A stretch of 64,000 nucleotides of DNA from Mycobacterium sp. 141 (GCF_000382405.1 NZ_KB908269.1:1-64000); one strand, 5' to 3'; numbered from the stretch's first letter, positions 16,016-24,218 are shown. Translations and numbers: made by a program. Notes: generated from the letters alone by a model not told the origin.

Positions 16016-16813
16016 TTGTCCGATCCGCATATTTCCACGCGTGACGCGTGGGTCGAGTTCCCGATCTTCGACGCCAAGACCCGCTCGCTGAAGAAGGCGT
16101 TCCTCGGTAGGGCCGGCGGTGCCATCGGGCGCAACCAGTCCAACGTCGTCGTCATCGAAGCGCTGCGCGACATCACGATGTCGCTGCAGATGGGCGACCG
16201 GGTGGGGCTGGTAGGCCACAACGGCGCCGGGAAATCCACGCTGCTGCGCCTGCTTTCGGGCATCTACGAGCCGACCCGTGGTTCGGCCACGGTTCGCGGC
16301 CGGGTGGCACCGGTCTTCGACCTCGGCGTCGGCATGGACCCGGAGATCTCGGGGTACGAGAACATCATCATCCGCGGGCTGTTCCTCGGACAGACCCGTA
16401 AGCAGATGCTGGCCAAGGTCGACGAGATCGCCGAGTTCACCGAGCTGGGCGAATACCTGTCGATGCCACTGCGCACATACTCGACGGGTATGCGGGTACG
16501 GCTCGCGATGGGGGTGGTCACCAGCATCGACCCGGAGATTCTGTTGCTCGACGAGGGCATCGGCGCAGTCGACGCCGACTTCCTCAAGAAGGCACAGTCT
16601 CGGCTGCAGGGTCTGGTCGAGCGGTCCGGAATCCTGGTGTTCGCAAGCCATTCCAACGAGTTCCTGGCCAGGTTGTGCAAGACCGCCATGTGGATCGACC
16701 ACGGCACGATCAAGATGGCCGGCGGCATCGAAGAGGTCGTCCGCGCGTACGAGGGCGACGACGCCGCACGCACTGTCCGTGAGGTGCTGGAGGAAACCGC
16801 GCGTGGAGCCTGA
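16016..16813 (+). CDS. wzt: ABC transporter ATP-binding protein, lipid-linked galactan exporter (Wzt)
   Basis: A 265-residue nucleotide-binding subunit on the inner face of the membrane that pairs with Wzm at 17774. Motifs are Walker A GHNGAGKST (about 67-75), ABC signature YSTGMRVRLAMG and Walker B ILLLDEG, with the switch histidine in FASHS. Family members (TagH/Wzt, Rv3781) flip lipid-linked galactan across the plasma membrane. Unlike O-antigen Wzt proteins with carbohydrate-binding tails, it has no C-terminal domain. The start is TTG at 16016 (MSDPHISTRDAWV). No strong ribosome binding site is seen, and it lies 8 bp after pafE. Its stop overlaps the GTG of glfT1. Confidence 0.92.
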   Translation: MSDPHISTRDAWVEFPIFDAKTRSLKKAFLGRAGGAIGRNQSNVVVIEALRDITMSLQMGDRVGLVGHNGAGKSTLLRLLSGIYEPTRGSATVRGRVAPVFDLGVGMDPEISGYENIIIRGLFLGQTRKQMLAKVDEIAEFTELGEYLSMPLRTYSTGMRVRLAMGVVTSIDPEILLLDEGIGAVDADFLKKAQSRLQGLVERSGILVFASHSNEFLARLCKTAMWIDHGTIKMAGGIEEVVRAYEGDDAARTVREVLEETARGA

Positions 16814-17777
16814 CACAGTCTGCGCGGTGGTGGTCACCCATCGGCGCCGCGAACTGCTGGCGAAGTCTCTGGACGCCGTGGTCGGCCAACAACGTCGCCC
16901 GGAACATCTGATCGTCGTCGACAACGACGACGACCCCGCGGTGCGCGAACTGGTGACGGGGCAACCGGTGCCGTCGACCTATCTCGGGTCTCGCCGGAAC
17001 CTGGGCGGCGCAGGCGGTTTCGCGCTCGGCATGCTGCACGCACTGGCTCTGGGATCCGATTGGATCTGGCTGGCCGACGACGACGGCCGCCCAGCCGACT
17101 CCACTGTGCTGGCCACCCTGCTGGCGTGCGCCGAGCAGCACTGCCTGGCAGAGGTCTCACCAATGGTGTGCAATCTCGACGATCCCGACCGGCTGGCCTT
17201 CCCACTGCGCCGCGGCGTGGTGTGGCGCCGGCTGGTCTCGGAGCTGCAGGCCGAGGACTCGTCTGTTTCCGGGGATCTGTTGCCGGGCATCGCGTCGTTG
17301 TTCAACGGCGCCCTGTTCCGGGCCGCCACCGTGGAGGCCGTGGGCGTTCCCGATCTGCGCCTTTTCGTCCGCGGCGACGAGGTCGAACTGCACCGCCGAT
17401 TGGTGCGCTCCGGGCTGCCGTTCGGAACCTGTTTGACGGCAAAGTACCTGCACCCGTGCGGCACCGATGAGTTCAAACCGATCCTGGGCGGACGGATGCA
17501 CACCCAGTACCCCGATGACCAGACCAAGCGGTTTTTCACCTACCGCAACCGCGGCTATCTCCTCGCCCAGCCGGGGCTGCGCAAACTGCTTCCGCAGGAG
17601 TGGGTGCGGTTCGGCTGGTACTTTCTGGTGTCCCGTCGCGACCCCGCGGGTCTGCGCGAATGGATTCGCCTGCGGCGCTTGGGTAGACGCGAAAGGTTCG
17701 GGAGGGACCTTCGGGGCGAGCGAAGCGACGGGAAAAGACCTCGGGGCGAGCGAAGCGACGGGAAAGATAGGCGATGA
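16803..17777 (+). CDS. glfT1: Galactofuranosyltransferase GlfT1
   Basis: A 324-residue GT-A (GT2-family) enzyme that adds the first galactofuranose residues to decaprenyl-PP-GlcNAc-Rha in galactan synthesis. It opens CAVVVTHRRRELLAKSLDAVVGQ, has the metal-binding WLADDDG (about 87-93), and RGDEVELHRRL as the acceptor-side catalytic region. GTG at 16803 overlaps wzt. The M. tuberculosis protein is about 304 residues. Here the tail is lengthened by GERSDGK repeated twice, encoded by the 30-bp repeat at 17711-17766. The extra tail is hydrophilic and lies after the conserved core, so activity is probably kept. Confidence 0.93.
   Translation: MEPDTVCAVVVTHRRRELLAKSLDAVVGQQRRPEHLIVVDNDDDPAVRELVTGQPVPSTYLGSRRNLGGAGGFALGMLHALALGSDWIWLADDDGRPADSTVLATLLACAEQHCLAEVSPMVCNLDDPDRLAFPLRRGVVWRRLVSELQAEDSSVSGDLLPGIASLFNGALFRAATVEAVGVPDLRLFVRGDEVELHRRLVRSGLPFGTCLTAKYLHPCGTDEFKPILGGRMHTQYPDDQTKRFFTYRNRGYLLAQPGLRKLLPQEWVRFGWYFLVSRRDPAGLREWIRLRRLGRRERFGRDLRGERSDGKRPRGERSDGKDRR
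17711..17766 (+). repeat. 30-bp tandem repeat inside glfT1 (core GGCGAGCGAAGCGACGGGAA)
   Basis: One full 30-bp unit (17711-17740) is followed by a second of at least 26 bp (17741-17766). It is in frame and adds about 20 residues to the GlfT1 tail. A very close sequence, reverse-complemented, is found twice with the same 30-bp period in pks13 at 48512-48571. Confidence 0.85.
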
Positions 17778-18604
17778 CGTTCACCGATGCCGCGGCGCAG
17801 TCCAAGACCATGGCCCGGGCCTGGGCCGACCTGACCGAGGGGTTCGGCAAACGGGAGCTGTGGCTGCACCTGGGCTGGCAGGACATCAAGCAGCGGTACC
17901 GCCGCAGCGTGCTCGGTCCGTTCTGGATCACGATCGCCACCGGTACCACGGCAGTGGCGATGGGCCTGCTGTACTCGAAGCTGTTCAAGCTGCCGCTCGA
18001 GGAGCACCTGCCCTACGTCACACTCGGGCTGATCCTCTGGAACCTGATCAACGCGTCCATCCTCGAAGGCTCCGAGGTGTTCATCGCCAACGAGGGGTTG
18101 ATAAAACAGTTGCCGACACCGCTGTCGGTGCACGTCTATCGGCTGGTGTGGCGGCAGATGATCCTGTTCGCCCACAACATCGTCATCTTCGTGGTGATCG
18201 CGATCGTCTATCCCAAGCCGTGGAAATGGGTTGATCTGGCGGTCATCCCGGCTCTGGGCCTCATCATGCTCAATTGTGTGTGGGTGTCGCTGTGCTTCGG
18301 CATCCTGGCCACCCGCTACCGCGACATCGGCCCGCTGCTGGGCTCGGTGGTGCAGCTGCTGTTCTTCATGACGCCGATCATCTGGAACGAATCCACGCTG
18401 CGGCAGCAGGGCGCCGGATCGTGGGCCAAGATCGTCGAATTGAACCCGCTGCTGCACTATCTCGACATCGTCCGGGACCCGCTGCTGGGCGCCGACCAGG
18501 AGGTGCGGCACTGGGTGGTGGTTCTTGCCCTCACGGTGATCGGCTGGGGCTTCGCGGCAGTCGCGATGCGCCAGTACCGCGCGCGGGTGCCGTACTGGGT
18601 GTGA
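17774..18604 (+). CDS. wzm: ABC transporter permease, lipid-linked galactan exporter (Wzm)
   Basis: A 276-residue ABC-2-type permease with six hydrophobic segments. The N-terminal amphipathic region includes KRELWLHLGWQDIKQRYRRS, the conserved QR(Y)RRS coupling region of O-antigen-type permeases. Membrane spans follow from about residue 40 (VLGPFWITIATG), ending ALTVIGWGFAAVAM. With Wzt it forms the exporter for lipid-linked galactan made by GlfT1 and GlfT2 (Rv3783 counterpart). The ATG overlaps the glfT1 stop in ATGA, so the subunits are translationally coupled. The gene ends the operon and converges on a PPOX-class gene 4 bp away. Confidence 0.93.
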   Translation: MTFTDAAAQSKTMARAWADLTEGFGKRELWLHLGWQDIKQRYRRSVLGPFWITIATGTTAVAMGLLYSKLFKLPLEEHLPYVTLGLILWNLINASILEGSEVFIANEGLIKQLPTPLSVHVYRLVWRQMILFAHNIVIFVVIAIVYPKPWKWVDLAVIPALGLIMLNCVWVSLCFGILATRYRDIGPLLGSVVQLLFFMTPIIWNESTLRQQGAGSWAKIVELNPLLHYLDIVRDPLLGADQEVRHWVVVLALTVIGWGFAAVAMRQYRARVPYWV

Positions 18605-18608
18605 CGGG

Positions 18609-19022
18609 TCAGTCGGGCTGAGTGCCGAACTCGAAGTAGCGCCCGGAGATCTCGTGAGGCGTGATCCGCACGTAGCGACGTTTCACGGTCGCCGTCCAGG
18701 GCAGTAGCTGCGCCCGCTCGGCCGCGGCGATGTCCTCGGGCGTCTCCAACAGTTCGGCGGCGCCGCGCACAATCACGCTCCAGCCGTTCATCAGGTTGTG
18801 GTCGTCAACCTCGAACACCACCCGGTCGCTGAGTATGGAGGTGATCAGCTTGGTGCCCTCGGCGGTGCGGAACAGCACGGTGCGCCGCTGCACGACGAAG
18901 TTGACGGGGAAGATTTCGATTCTGGTGCCGATCGTCGTGACGAGGCGACCGAGCGCCACGCTGGCCAGCAACCGCCAGCTTTCGTCTTCACCGAGGATCG
19001 ACACCGGATACTCGGGCGCCAT
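18609..19022 (-). CDS. PPOX-class flavin/F420-dependent split-barrel protein
   Basis: A 137-residue protein of the pyridoxamine 5'-phosphate oxidase-like split-barrel fold: LASVALGRLVTTIGTRIEIFPVNFVVQRRTVLFRTAEGTK, then VVFEVDDHNLMNGWSVIVRGAAELL and YVRITPHEISGRYFEFG. This layout matches mycobacterial F420- or flavin-binding Rv1155/Rv3369-like proteins. The cofactor and substrate are not determined. The ATG at 19022 has a -10 box 6 nt upstream. It converges on wzm and diverges from the 13E12 relic. Confidence 0.85.
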   Translation of the reverse strand: MAPEYPVSILGEDESWRLLASVALGRLVTTIGTRIEIFPVNFVVQRRTVLFRTAEGTKLITSILSDRVVFEVDDHNLMNGWSVIVRGAAELLETPEDIAAAERAQLLPWTATVKRRYVRITPHEISGRYFEFGTQPD

Positions 19023-19028
19023 ACCCGA

Positions 19029-19034
19029 ACCCTA
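19029..19034 (-). promoter_or_regulatory. -10 box for the PPOX-class gene (leaderless)
   Basis: On the minus strand TAGGGT (TANNNT) ends 6 nt before the ATG at 19022. Confidence 0.45.
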
Positions 19035-19067
19035 TCGACAGCCGGGCCGGCACACACCGCTCCCGAG

Positions 19068-19742
19068 AATATTTGCTGGACAGGCCGCAGGAGCTCCTCG
19101 GCACCGCCGTCCGCGCCCAGCGCACCGAACGTTCAGGGATAGCCGAACAGCTCATCGCGATCGGCACCTACGCCATTCAGCGCATGGACGAGGAGGCTGA
19201 TAAGCACGACTTCTGGTGTGTCGATGACTTAGATGTCGTCGCCGCCGAGGTAGCCGCCGAACTCGGCATCAGCCGTGCCCGCGCCCTGGCACTGCGCCGC
19301 CCGAGCAAATCCGCGTCCAACGTGCACACACTGCGATTTTCTTTGTGGTTTTTCGCACTGGGTGCACGCTCGGTGAGCCAGTCCGTCATGGGGGTAGATT
19401 CCCGACTTGCGACAAACCTGAAGATCCTGTGCCGTTCATCATTTGATGAAAACTTTCTACAGCACCTGGAACGACCAACAACTCCCCGACGGGACGGTGA
19501 TCTGGACCTCGCCAACCGGACGGACCTACACCACCACACCCCGTGGCGCCCTGTTCTTCCCTCAACTCGCCACACCCACCGGCGAACTCACCCTGCCGAA
19601 GACCCCGAGATTGGACATCCCGGCACGCGGGTTGGCCATGCCCACCCGTCGCCGCACCCGCGCGCAAGAAAAGGCCTACCGGATCGAAACCGAACGAAGA
19701 TCCAACCGCACCCGCTACGCCGCAGACCCACCGCCCTTCTGA
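19068..19742 (+). pseudogene. Internally deleted 13E12/DUF222-HNH family gene
   Basis: Two pieces of one family are present in different frames. About 19073-19300 encodes ERSGIAEQLIAIGTYAIQRM and VDDLDVVAAEVAAELGISRARALAL, the DUF222 N-terminus. 19443-19742 encodes DQQLPDGTVIWTSPTGRTYTTT, GALFFPQL, AMPTRRRTRAQEKAYRIETER and the terminal AADPPPF, the C-terminus after the HNH domain. The middle of the protein, including the HNH motif, is missing, and a non-homologous AT-richer stretch (about 19330-19440) joins the parts. REP13E12 genes are a mobile, phage-attachment-associated family in mycobacteria. This copy cannot be functional. Confidence 0.8.
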
Positions 19743-19773
19743 GGGCGCGGCGCGGGATGACATGGCGCGTGGA

Positions 19774-20244
19774 TCAGCGCCGCGGAGCCGGCATCTTCAC
19801 CGCGGCATTGATCCGGTTCCATGCGTTGATGGTGACGGCAATCGAAATCACTTGACCCAGTTCACGTTCGGTGAACGCCGCGGCGGCCCGGGCATACACC
19901 GCATCCGACACCGGCCCGTGGTTCAGATTGGTGATGGCCTCGGTCAGTGCGAGTACGGCCTGCTCCCGCTCGGTGAACAGATCGCCGGCCTCCTCCCACG
20001 CTGCGACCAGCGCCAGGCGCTGCTCGGTCTCGCCCTGTTTGCGGGCGTCACGCGTATGCATGTCGAGGCAGAACGCGCACCGGTTGATCTGCGAGGCCCG
20101 GATCTTGATCAGCTCGGCGATGGTCGGATCGGCGTCCTTGGCCGAGGCGTTCGACAATCCCAGCATCGCGTCGTACAACTCGGGTGAGGTCTTGTAGATC
20201 TTCAGGCGTCCGGTGGTCTGAGCAGGTTCGAGTGTCTGTGTCAT
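19774..20244 (-). CDS. AhpD-like carboxymuconolactone decarboxylase family protein
   Basis: A 156-residue all-helical protein of the alkylhydroperoxidase-like family. The redox pair is visible in RCAFCLDMHTRDARKQGE (CxxC followed by DMH), the motif of AhpD peroxidases, with SQINRC before it. C-terminal ISIAVTINAWNRINA is also typical. A role in thiol-dependent peroxide or electrophile reduction is likely. The start at 20244 (MTQTLEPAQT) follows a leaderless -10 box, and a longer in-frame ATG at 20286 has no support. It diverges from a MocR-type regulator 49 bp away. Confidence 0.88.
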   Translation of the reverse strand: MTQTLEPAQTTGRLKIYKTSPELYDAMLGLSNASAKDADPTIAELIKIRASQINRCAFCLDMHTRDARKQGETEQRLALVAAWEEAGDLFTEREQAVLALTEAITNLNHGPVSDAVYARAAAAFTERELGQVISIAVTINAWNRINAAVKMPAPRR

Positions 20245-20251
20245 ACCGACA

Positions 20252-20257
20252 ACGGTA
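20252..20257 (-). promoter_or_regulatory. -10 box for the AhpD-like gene (leaderless)
   Basis: On the minus strand TACCGT (TANNNT) ends 7 nt before the ATG at 20244. Confidence 0.45.
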
Positions 20258-20293
20258 GCCACGAAAGTACCGCCAAGGTGGTTCAATCAAGGC

Positions 20294-21709
20294 ATGGCTT
20301 CACGGGCCAATTTGGGCAGCCGAGATCTGCACCTGGAGCTGCGGGCCGTCATCGAACCAGGCAGCCGCACCGCCCGCGAGCAGCTGATCAACGCCTTGCG
20401 GGACGGCATCCGATCGGGTCGGCTGGCCACCGGTGCCGTGCTACCACCGTCCCGCGCCCTGGCCGGCGACCTGGGGTTGGCCCGTAACACCGTTGCCGAG
20501 GCGTACGCCGAGCTGGTCGCCGAGGGCTGGCTCGCGTCACGGCAGGGGGCAGGCACCTGGGTGGCTCGGTCCGGCACGTCCCGGCCCGCGCCGCCGCGGC
20601 CGCGCCGCGTACCCGTCACACCGCGGCACAACCTGATGCCCGGCTCGCCCGATGTGTCGGAGTTCCCGCGCAACGCGTGGCTCGCGTCGGCCCGGCGCGC
20701 CCTCACCCATGCACCCGTGGCGTCTTTGCGGATGGGCGACCCGCGCGGCCCGCTCGCGCTGCGCGAGGCACTCACCGAATATCTGGGCCGGGTTCGTGGT
20801 GTGCGGACGACGCCGGAATCGATCGTCGTGTGCGCAGGCGTCCGTGATGGCGTCGAACTGCTCGCCCGGGTATTCCGATCCGGTCGGCCGATCGCGGTGG
20901 AAGCCTACGGGCTCTTCATCTTTCGTGATGCGATCACTGCGACGGGAGTGCCGACCACACCGATCGGGCTGGACGACGACGGTGCGGTGATCGAGGATCT
21001 CGATGCGCTGGACACCCCGGCGGTCCTGCTGACGCCTGCGCATCACAACCCGTACGGCATGGCGCTGCAGCCGGCGCGCCGCACCGCGGCTGTGGCGTGG
21101 GCGCAGCGCACCGACGGTTACGTGCTCGACGACGACTATGACGGCGAGTTCCGTTACGACCGCCAGCCCGTCGGCGCCTTGCAGGCGCTCGATCCCGAAC
21201 GAGTCGTCTATCTCGGCTCGACGAGCAAGAGCATGGCCCAGACGCTGCGGTTGGGCTGGATGGTGCTGCCCGACGCGCTGATCGATCCGGTGATCGACGC
21301 GGCGGGCGGACAGCAGTACCACGTCGATGTCATCAGTGCGCTGACGCTGGCCGACTTCATCGCCACCGGCGGCTACGACCGGCACATCCGGCGGATGCGC
21401 AACCGGTACCGGCGCAGGCGTGACACCCTGCTCGCCGCACTGGACGATTTCGACGTCGGTATCCGGGGTCTGGCCGCCGGCGTCAGCATTACGCTGCCCC
21501 TGCCCGACGGCGCCGAGCCGACCGTGCTGCGCCGGGCCGGGGAGGCCGGGATCCTGCTGCAGGGGCTGTCGATCATGCGGCACCCGGCGGCCGGCCCGCA
21601 GATCCCCGACCCCGACGGCATCATCGTCGGCTTCGGCGCTCCCGCCGAGCACGCCTTCGGACCAGCCGTCGAGGCGCTGCGAACGGTGCTCGCCGAGGTG
21701 CTGCGCTAG
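20294..21709 (+). CDS. MocR/PdxR-family regulator (GntR domain fused to aminotransferase fold)
   Basis: A 471-residue regulator. Residues about 15-85 are a GntR winged helix (QLINALRDGIRSGRLATGAVLPPSRALAGDLGLARNTVAEAYAEL). Residues about 115-471 have the class I aminotransferase fold that senses PLP or its derivatives. The Schiff-base lysine is in STSKSMAQTLRLGW and the cofactor Asp in LDDDYDGEFRYD. It diverges from the AhpD-like gene and is its probable regulator. Its stop shares the four bases CTAG (21706-21709) with the stop of the opposite gene. PdxR-type control of vitamin B6 synthesis is possible, but no pdx gene is nearby. Confidence 0.9.
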   Translation: MASRANLGSRDLHLELRAVIEPGSRTAREQLINALRDGIRSGRLATGAVLPPSRALAGDLGLARNTVAEAYAELVAEGWLASRQGAGTWVARSGTSRPAPPRPRRVPVTPRHNLMPGSPDVSEFPRNAWLASARRALTHAPVASLRMGDPRGPLALREALTEYLGRVRGVRTTPESIVVCAGVRDGVELLARVFRSGRPIAVEAYGLFIFRDAITATGVPTTPIGLDDDGAVIEDLDALDTPAVLLTPAHHNPYGMALQPARRTAAVAWAQRTDGYVLDDDYDGEFRYDRQPVGALQALDPERVVYLGSTSKSMAQTLRLGWMVLPDALIDPVIDAAGGQQYHVDVISALTLADFIATGGYDRHIRRMRNRYRRRRDTLLAALDDFDVGIRGLAAGVSITLPLPDGAEPTVLRRAGEAGILLQGLSIMRHPAAGPQIPDPDGIIVGFGAPAEHAFGPAVEALRTVLAEVLR

Positions 21710-22332
21710 GACTTCCCGCCGACGAAGAGGTCGCGCGGGCCGGTGGGCAGCCGCCAGCGGAAGGCGAGACCGGCCAGCCGCAACGCGGTGGCCAACACCG
21801 TCCCGGCCACCAGCCCGATCCATTGCGGACCGAAGTAGTCGATGACGGCATAGGTCGTCGCACCGATCATCGCCGGAACCGCATACAGATCGTCCTGCCC
21901 CATCAGTAGCGGGATCTCGCGGACCAGCACATCGCGGACGATGCCGCCGCCGATCGCGGTGGTGACACCGATCAGTACGGCCGCGAACCAGGTCGCCCCA
22001 TGGTCGGTGGCGAACGCCGCACCCGACGTCGCGAAGAAACCCATCCCGACGGCGTCGAGGGTGAGCACGATCCGCCGCATCCGGATGAAGATCCGGGCCG
22101 TCGCCGTCGCCACCGCCGTCGCGACCACGGCGACCGTGACGTTGGGCCAGTGCTGGATGGACGTCGGCGGGGTGACGTCGAGGAACAGGTCACGCAGCAC
22201 ACCGCCGCTCACCGCCGTCAGCACGCCCAGCGCCGCGATGCCGAACAGATCGAAGCCTTTGCGGATCGCGACCATCGCCCCCGACGAGGCGAAAACCGCG
22301 ATACCGCCGTAGTTGAGGACCGTCTGCAACAC
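21706..22332 (-). CDS. TRIC-type (UPF0126) membrane channel protein
   Basis: A 208-residue membrane protein with about seven hydrophobic segments and two copies of the UPF0126/TRIC repeat. The first contains AVFASSGAMVAIRKGFDLFGIAALGVLTAVSGGVLRDL, the second GFFATSGAAFATDHG then GVTTAIGGGIVRDVL. The GGGxxRD motifs define this family of cation (K+) channels. The GTG at 22332 is chosen because a -10 box lies 6 nt upstream and the product starts at the first membrane helix. Upstream extensions run antisense through gtrA. It is divergent from gtrA with 33 bp between start codons. Confidence 0.85.
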   Translation of the reverse strand: MLQTVLNYGGIAVFASSGAMVAIRKGFDLFGIAALGVLTAVSGGVLRDLFLDVTPPTSIQHWPNVTVAVVATAVATATARIFIRMRRIVLTLDAVGMGFFATSGAAFATDHGATWFAAVLIGVTTAIGGGIVRDVLVREIPLLMGQDDLYAVPAMIGATTYAVIDYFGPQWIGLVAGTVLATALRLAGLAFRWRLPTGPRDLFVGGKS

Positions 22333-22338
22333 GTCTGA

Positions 22339-22344
22339 ACCGTA
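22339..22344 (-). promoter_or_regulatory. -10 box for the TRIC-type gene (leaderless)
   Basis: On the minus strand TACGGT (TANNNT) ends 6 nt before the GTG at 22332. It faces away from the gtrA -10 box only 10 bp off. Confidence 0.5.
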
Positions 22345-22353
22345 GGCGCTCGC

Positions 22354-22359
22354 TAAGCT
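22354..22359 (+). promoter_or_regulatory. -10 box for gtrA (leaderless)
   Basis: TAAGCT (TANNNT) ends 6 nt before the GTG at 22366. This favours that codon over the GTG at 22363. Confidence 0.5.
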
Positions 22360-22365
22360 GCCGTG

Positions 22366-22803
22366 GTGGCCGAACCCGTCATGTCGCCGACCCTGAGCCT
22401 GAAAGCCCAGGCGGTCAGATTCATCGTCACCGGCGGACTCGCCGCGATCGTGGACTTCGGCCTGTATGTCACCTTCCTTCGGCTGTTCGCCACGTCCTGG
22501 CACGTCGACGAGGACATCCGGGTCAATGTCGCCAAGACCCTGAGCTTCATCGCCGGCACCACCACGGCATATCTGATCAATCGCCGCTGGACCTTCCAGG
22601 CGCCACCGAGCACGGCCCGGTTCATCGCCGTCTGTGTTCTCTACGCGGTCACCTATGCGGTGCAGGTCGGCATCAACTTCGTGTTCTACATGCAGTTCGA
22701 GAACCAGCCCTGGCGGGTGCCGATCGCCTTCGTCATCGCCCAGGGGACCGCGACCGTCATCAACTTCATCGTGCAGCGAGCAGTCATCTTCCGCCTGCAC
22801 TGA
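22366..22803 (+). CDS. GtrA-like membrane protein (Rv3789 homolog)
   Basis: A 145-residue protein with four hydrophobic segments (VRFIVTGGLAAIVDFGLYV, LSFIAGTTTAYLINRRWTF, a third span, then VIAQGTATVINFIVQRAVIF), the complete GtrA fold with its NRRWTF motif. The M. tuberculosis counterpart Rv3789 has been proposed to flip decaprenylphosphoryl-arabinose or to anchor AftA, and its position just before dprE1 is conserved. The GTG at 22366 is preferred from the -10 spacing. Alternatives are GTG 22363 and ATG 22381. dprE1 begins 32 bp downstream with its own -10 box. Confidence 0.9.
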   Translation: MAEPVMSPTLSLKAQAVRFIVTGGLAAIVDFGLYVTFLRLFATSWHVDEDIRVNVAKTLSFIAGTTTAYLINRRWTFQAPPSTARFIAVCVLYAVTYAVQVGINFVFYMQFENQPWRVPIAFVIAQGTATVINFIVQRAVIFRLH

Positions 22804-22821
22804 ACCGTGGTCTCGGCGCGG

Positions 22822-22827
22822 TACCCT
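22822..22827 (+). promoter_or_regulatory. -10 box for dprE1
   Basis: TACCCT (TANNNT) ends 8 nt before the dprE1 ATG at 22836. The surrounding 22 bp (22819-22840) are nearly repeated at 27078-27098 upstream of dprE2. Confidence 0.5.
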
Positions 22828-22835
22828 CTGTCACG

Positions 22836-24218
22836 ATGTCGACCACCGATTTCCCGACCACGGACAAGCGCCTGATGGGCTGGGGCCGCACCGCACCGAC
22901 CGTCGCGCAGGTGCTCTCCACACCTGATCCCGAGGTCATCGTGAAGGCCGTCACACACGCCGCTGAGCAGGGCGGACGTGGCGTGATCGCGCGCGGTCTC
23001 GGCCGCTCCTACGGCGACAACGCGCAGAACGGCGGCGGCCTGGTCATCGACATGCCCGCGCTGAACCGGATCCACTCGATCGACGCCGAGACCCGGATCG
23101 TCGACGTGGACGCCGGGGTCAACCTCGATCAGCTGATGAAGGCGGCGCTGCCGTTCGGGCTGTGGGTCCCGGTGCTGCCGGGTACCCGGCAGGTCACCAT
23201 CGGCGGGGCGATCGGCTGCGACATCCACGGCAAGAATCACCACAGCGCGGGAAGCTTCGGCAACCACGTCCGCAGCATGGATCTGCTGACCGCCGACGGC
23301 GAGGTGCGCAAGCTCACGCCGGACGGCCCGGAAGCCGAGCTGTTCTGGGCGACCGTCGGCGGCAACGGGCTGACCGGCATCGTCCTGCGCGCCACCATCG
23401 AGATGACGCCGACGGAGACCGCGTATTTCATCGCCGACGGCGATGTCACGCACACCCTCGACGAGACCATCGCTTTCCACAGCGACGGCAGCGAGGACGG
23501 TTACACGTACTCGTCGGCCTGGTTCGACGCCATCAGCGCCCCGCCGAAGCTGGGCCGCGCCGCCATCTCCCGCGGATCCCTGGCCAAGCTCGACCAGCTG
23601 CCCACCAAGCTGCAGAAGAACCCGCTGAAATTCGATGCGCCGCAACTACTCACGTTGCCCGACGTGTTCCCCAACGGGCTGGCCAACAAGTACACCTTCG
23701 GCCCCATCGGCGAACTCTGGTACCGCAAGTCGGGCACATACCGCAACAAGGTGCAGAACCTGACGCAGTTCTATCACCCGCTGGACATGTTCGGTGAGTG
23801 GAACCGCGCCTACGGCCCGGCCGGATTCACGCAGTACCAGTTCGTGGTACCCACCGAGGCCGTCGAGGAGTTCAAGGGCATCATCTACGACATCCAGCGC
23901 TCCGGACACTACTCATTCCTCAACGTGTTCAAGCTGTTCGGCAAGGGCAATCAGGCGCCGTTGAGCTTCCCGATCCCCGGCTGGAACGTGTGTGTCGACT
24001 TCCCCGTCAAACCGGGCGTCGGCGACTTCCTCACCGACCTGGATCGACGCGTACTGGAGTTCGGTGGGCGGCTCTACACCGCCAAGGATTCGCGCACGAC
24101 GGCCCAGACGTTCCACGCCATGTATCCGCGGGTCGACGAGTGGATCGCGGTGCGGCGCAAGGTGGATCCGAACGGGGTGTTCGCCTCCGACATGGCGCGC
24201 CGGCTGGAACTTCTGTAG
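22836..24218 (+). CDS. dprE1: Decaprenylphosphoryl-beta-D-ribose 2'-oxidase DprE1
   Basis: A 460-residue FAD enzyme that oxidises decaprenylphosphoryl-ribose, the first half of the epimerisation giving the arabinan donor. The FAD-binding domain has ARGLGRSYGDNAQN and GAIGCDIHGKNHHSAGSFGNHV (about 117-150). The C-terminal region contains GWNVCVDFP with Cys386, the residue attacked covalently by benzothiazinones. The length matches the family (461 in M. tuberculosis). The protein ends ARRLELL. Normally dprE2 follows directly, but here furA-katG is interposed. A sequence resembling the start and end of dprE1 remains just before dprE2. Confidence 0.96.
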   Translation: MSTTDFPTTDKRLMGWGRTAPTVAQVLSTPDPEVIVKAVTHAAEQGGRGVIARGLGRSYGDNAQNGGGLVIDMPALNRIHSIDAETRIVDVDAGVNLDQLMKAALPFGLWVPVLPGTRQVTIGGAIGCDIHGKNHHSAGSFGNHVRSMDLLTADGEVRKLTPDGPEAELFWATVGGNGLTGIVLRATIEMTPTETAYFIADGDVTHTLDETIAFHSDGSEDGYTYSSAWFDAISAPPKLGRAAISRGSLAKLDQLPTKLQKNPLKFDAPQLLTLPDVFPNGLANKYTFGPIGELWYRKSGTYRNKVQNLTQFYHPLDMFGEWNRAYGPAGFTQYQFVVPTEAVEEFKGIIYDIQRSGHYSFLNVFKLFGKGNQAPLSFPIPGWNVCVDFPVKPGVGDFLTDLDRRVLEFGGRLYTAKDSRTTAQTFHAMYPRVDEWIAVRRKVDPNGVFASDMARRLELL

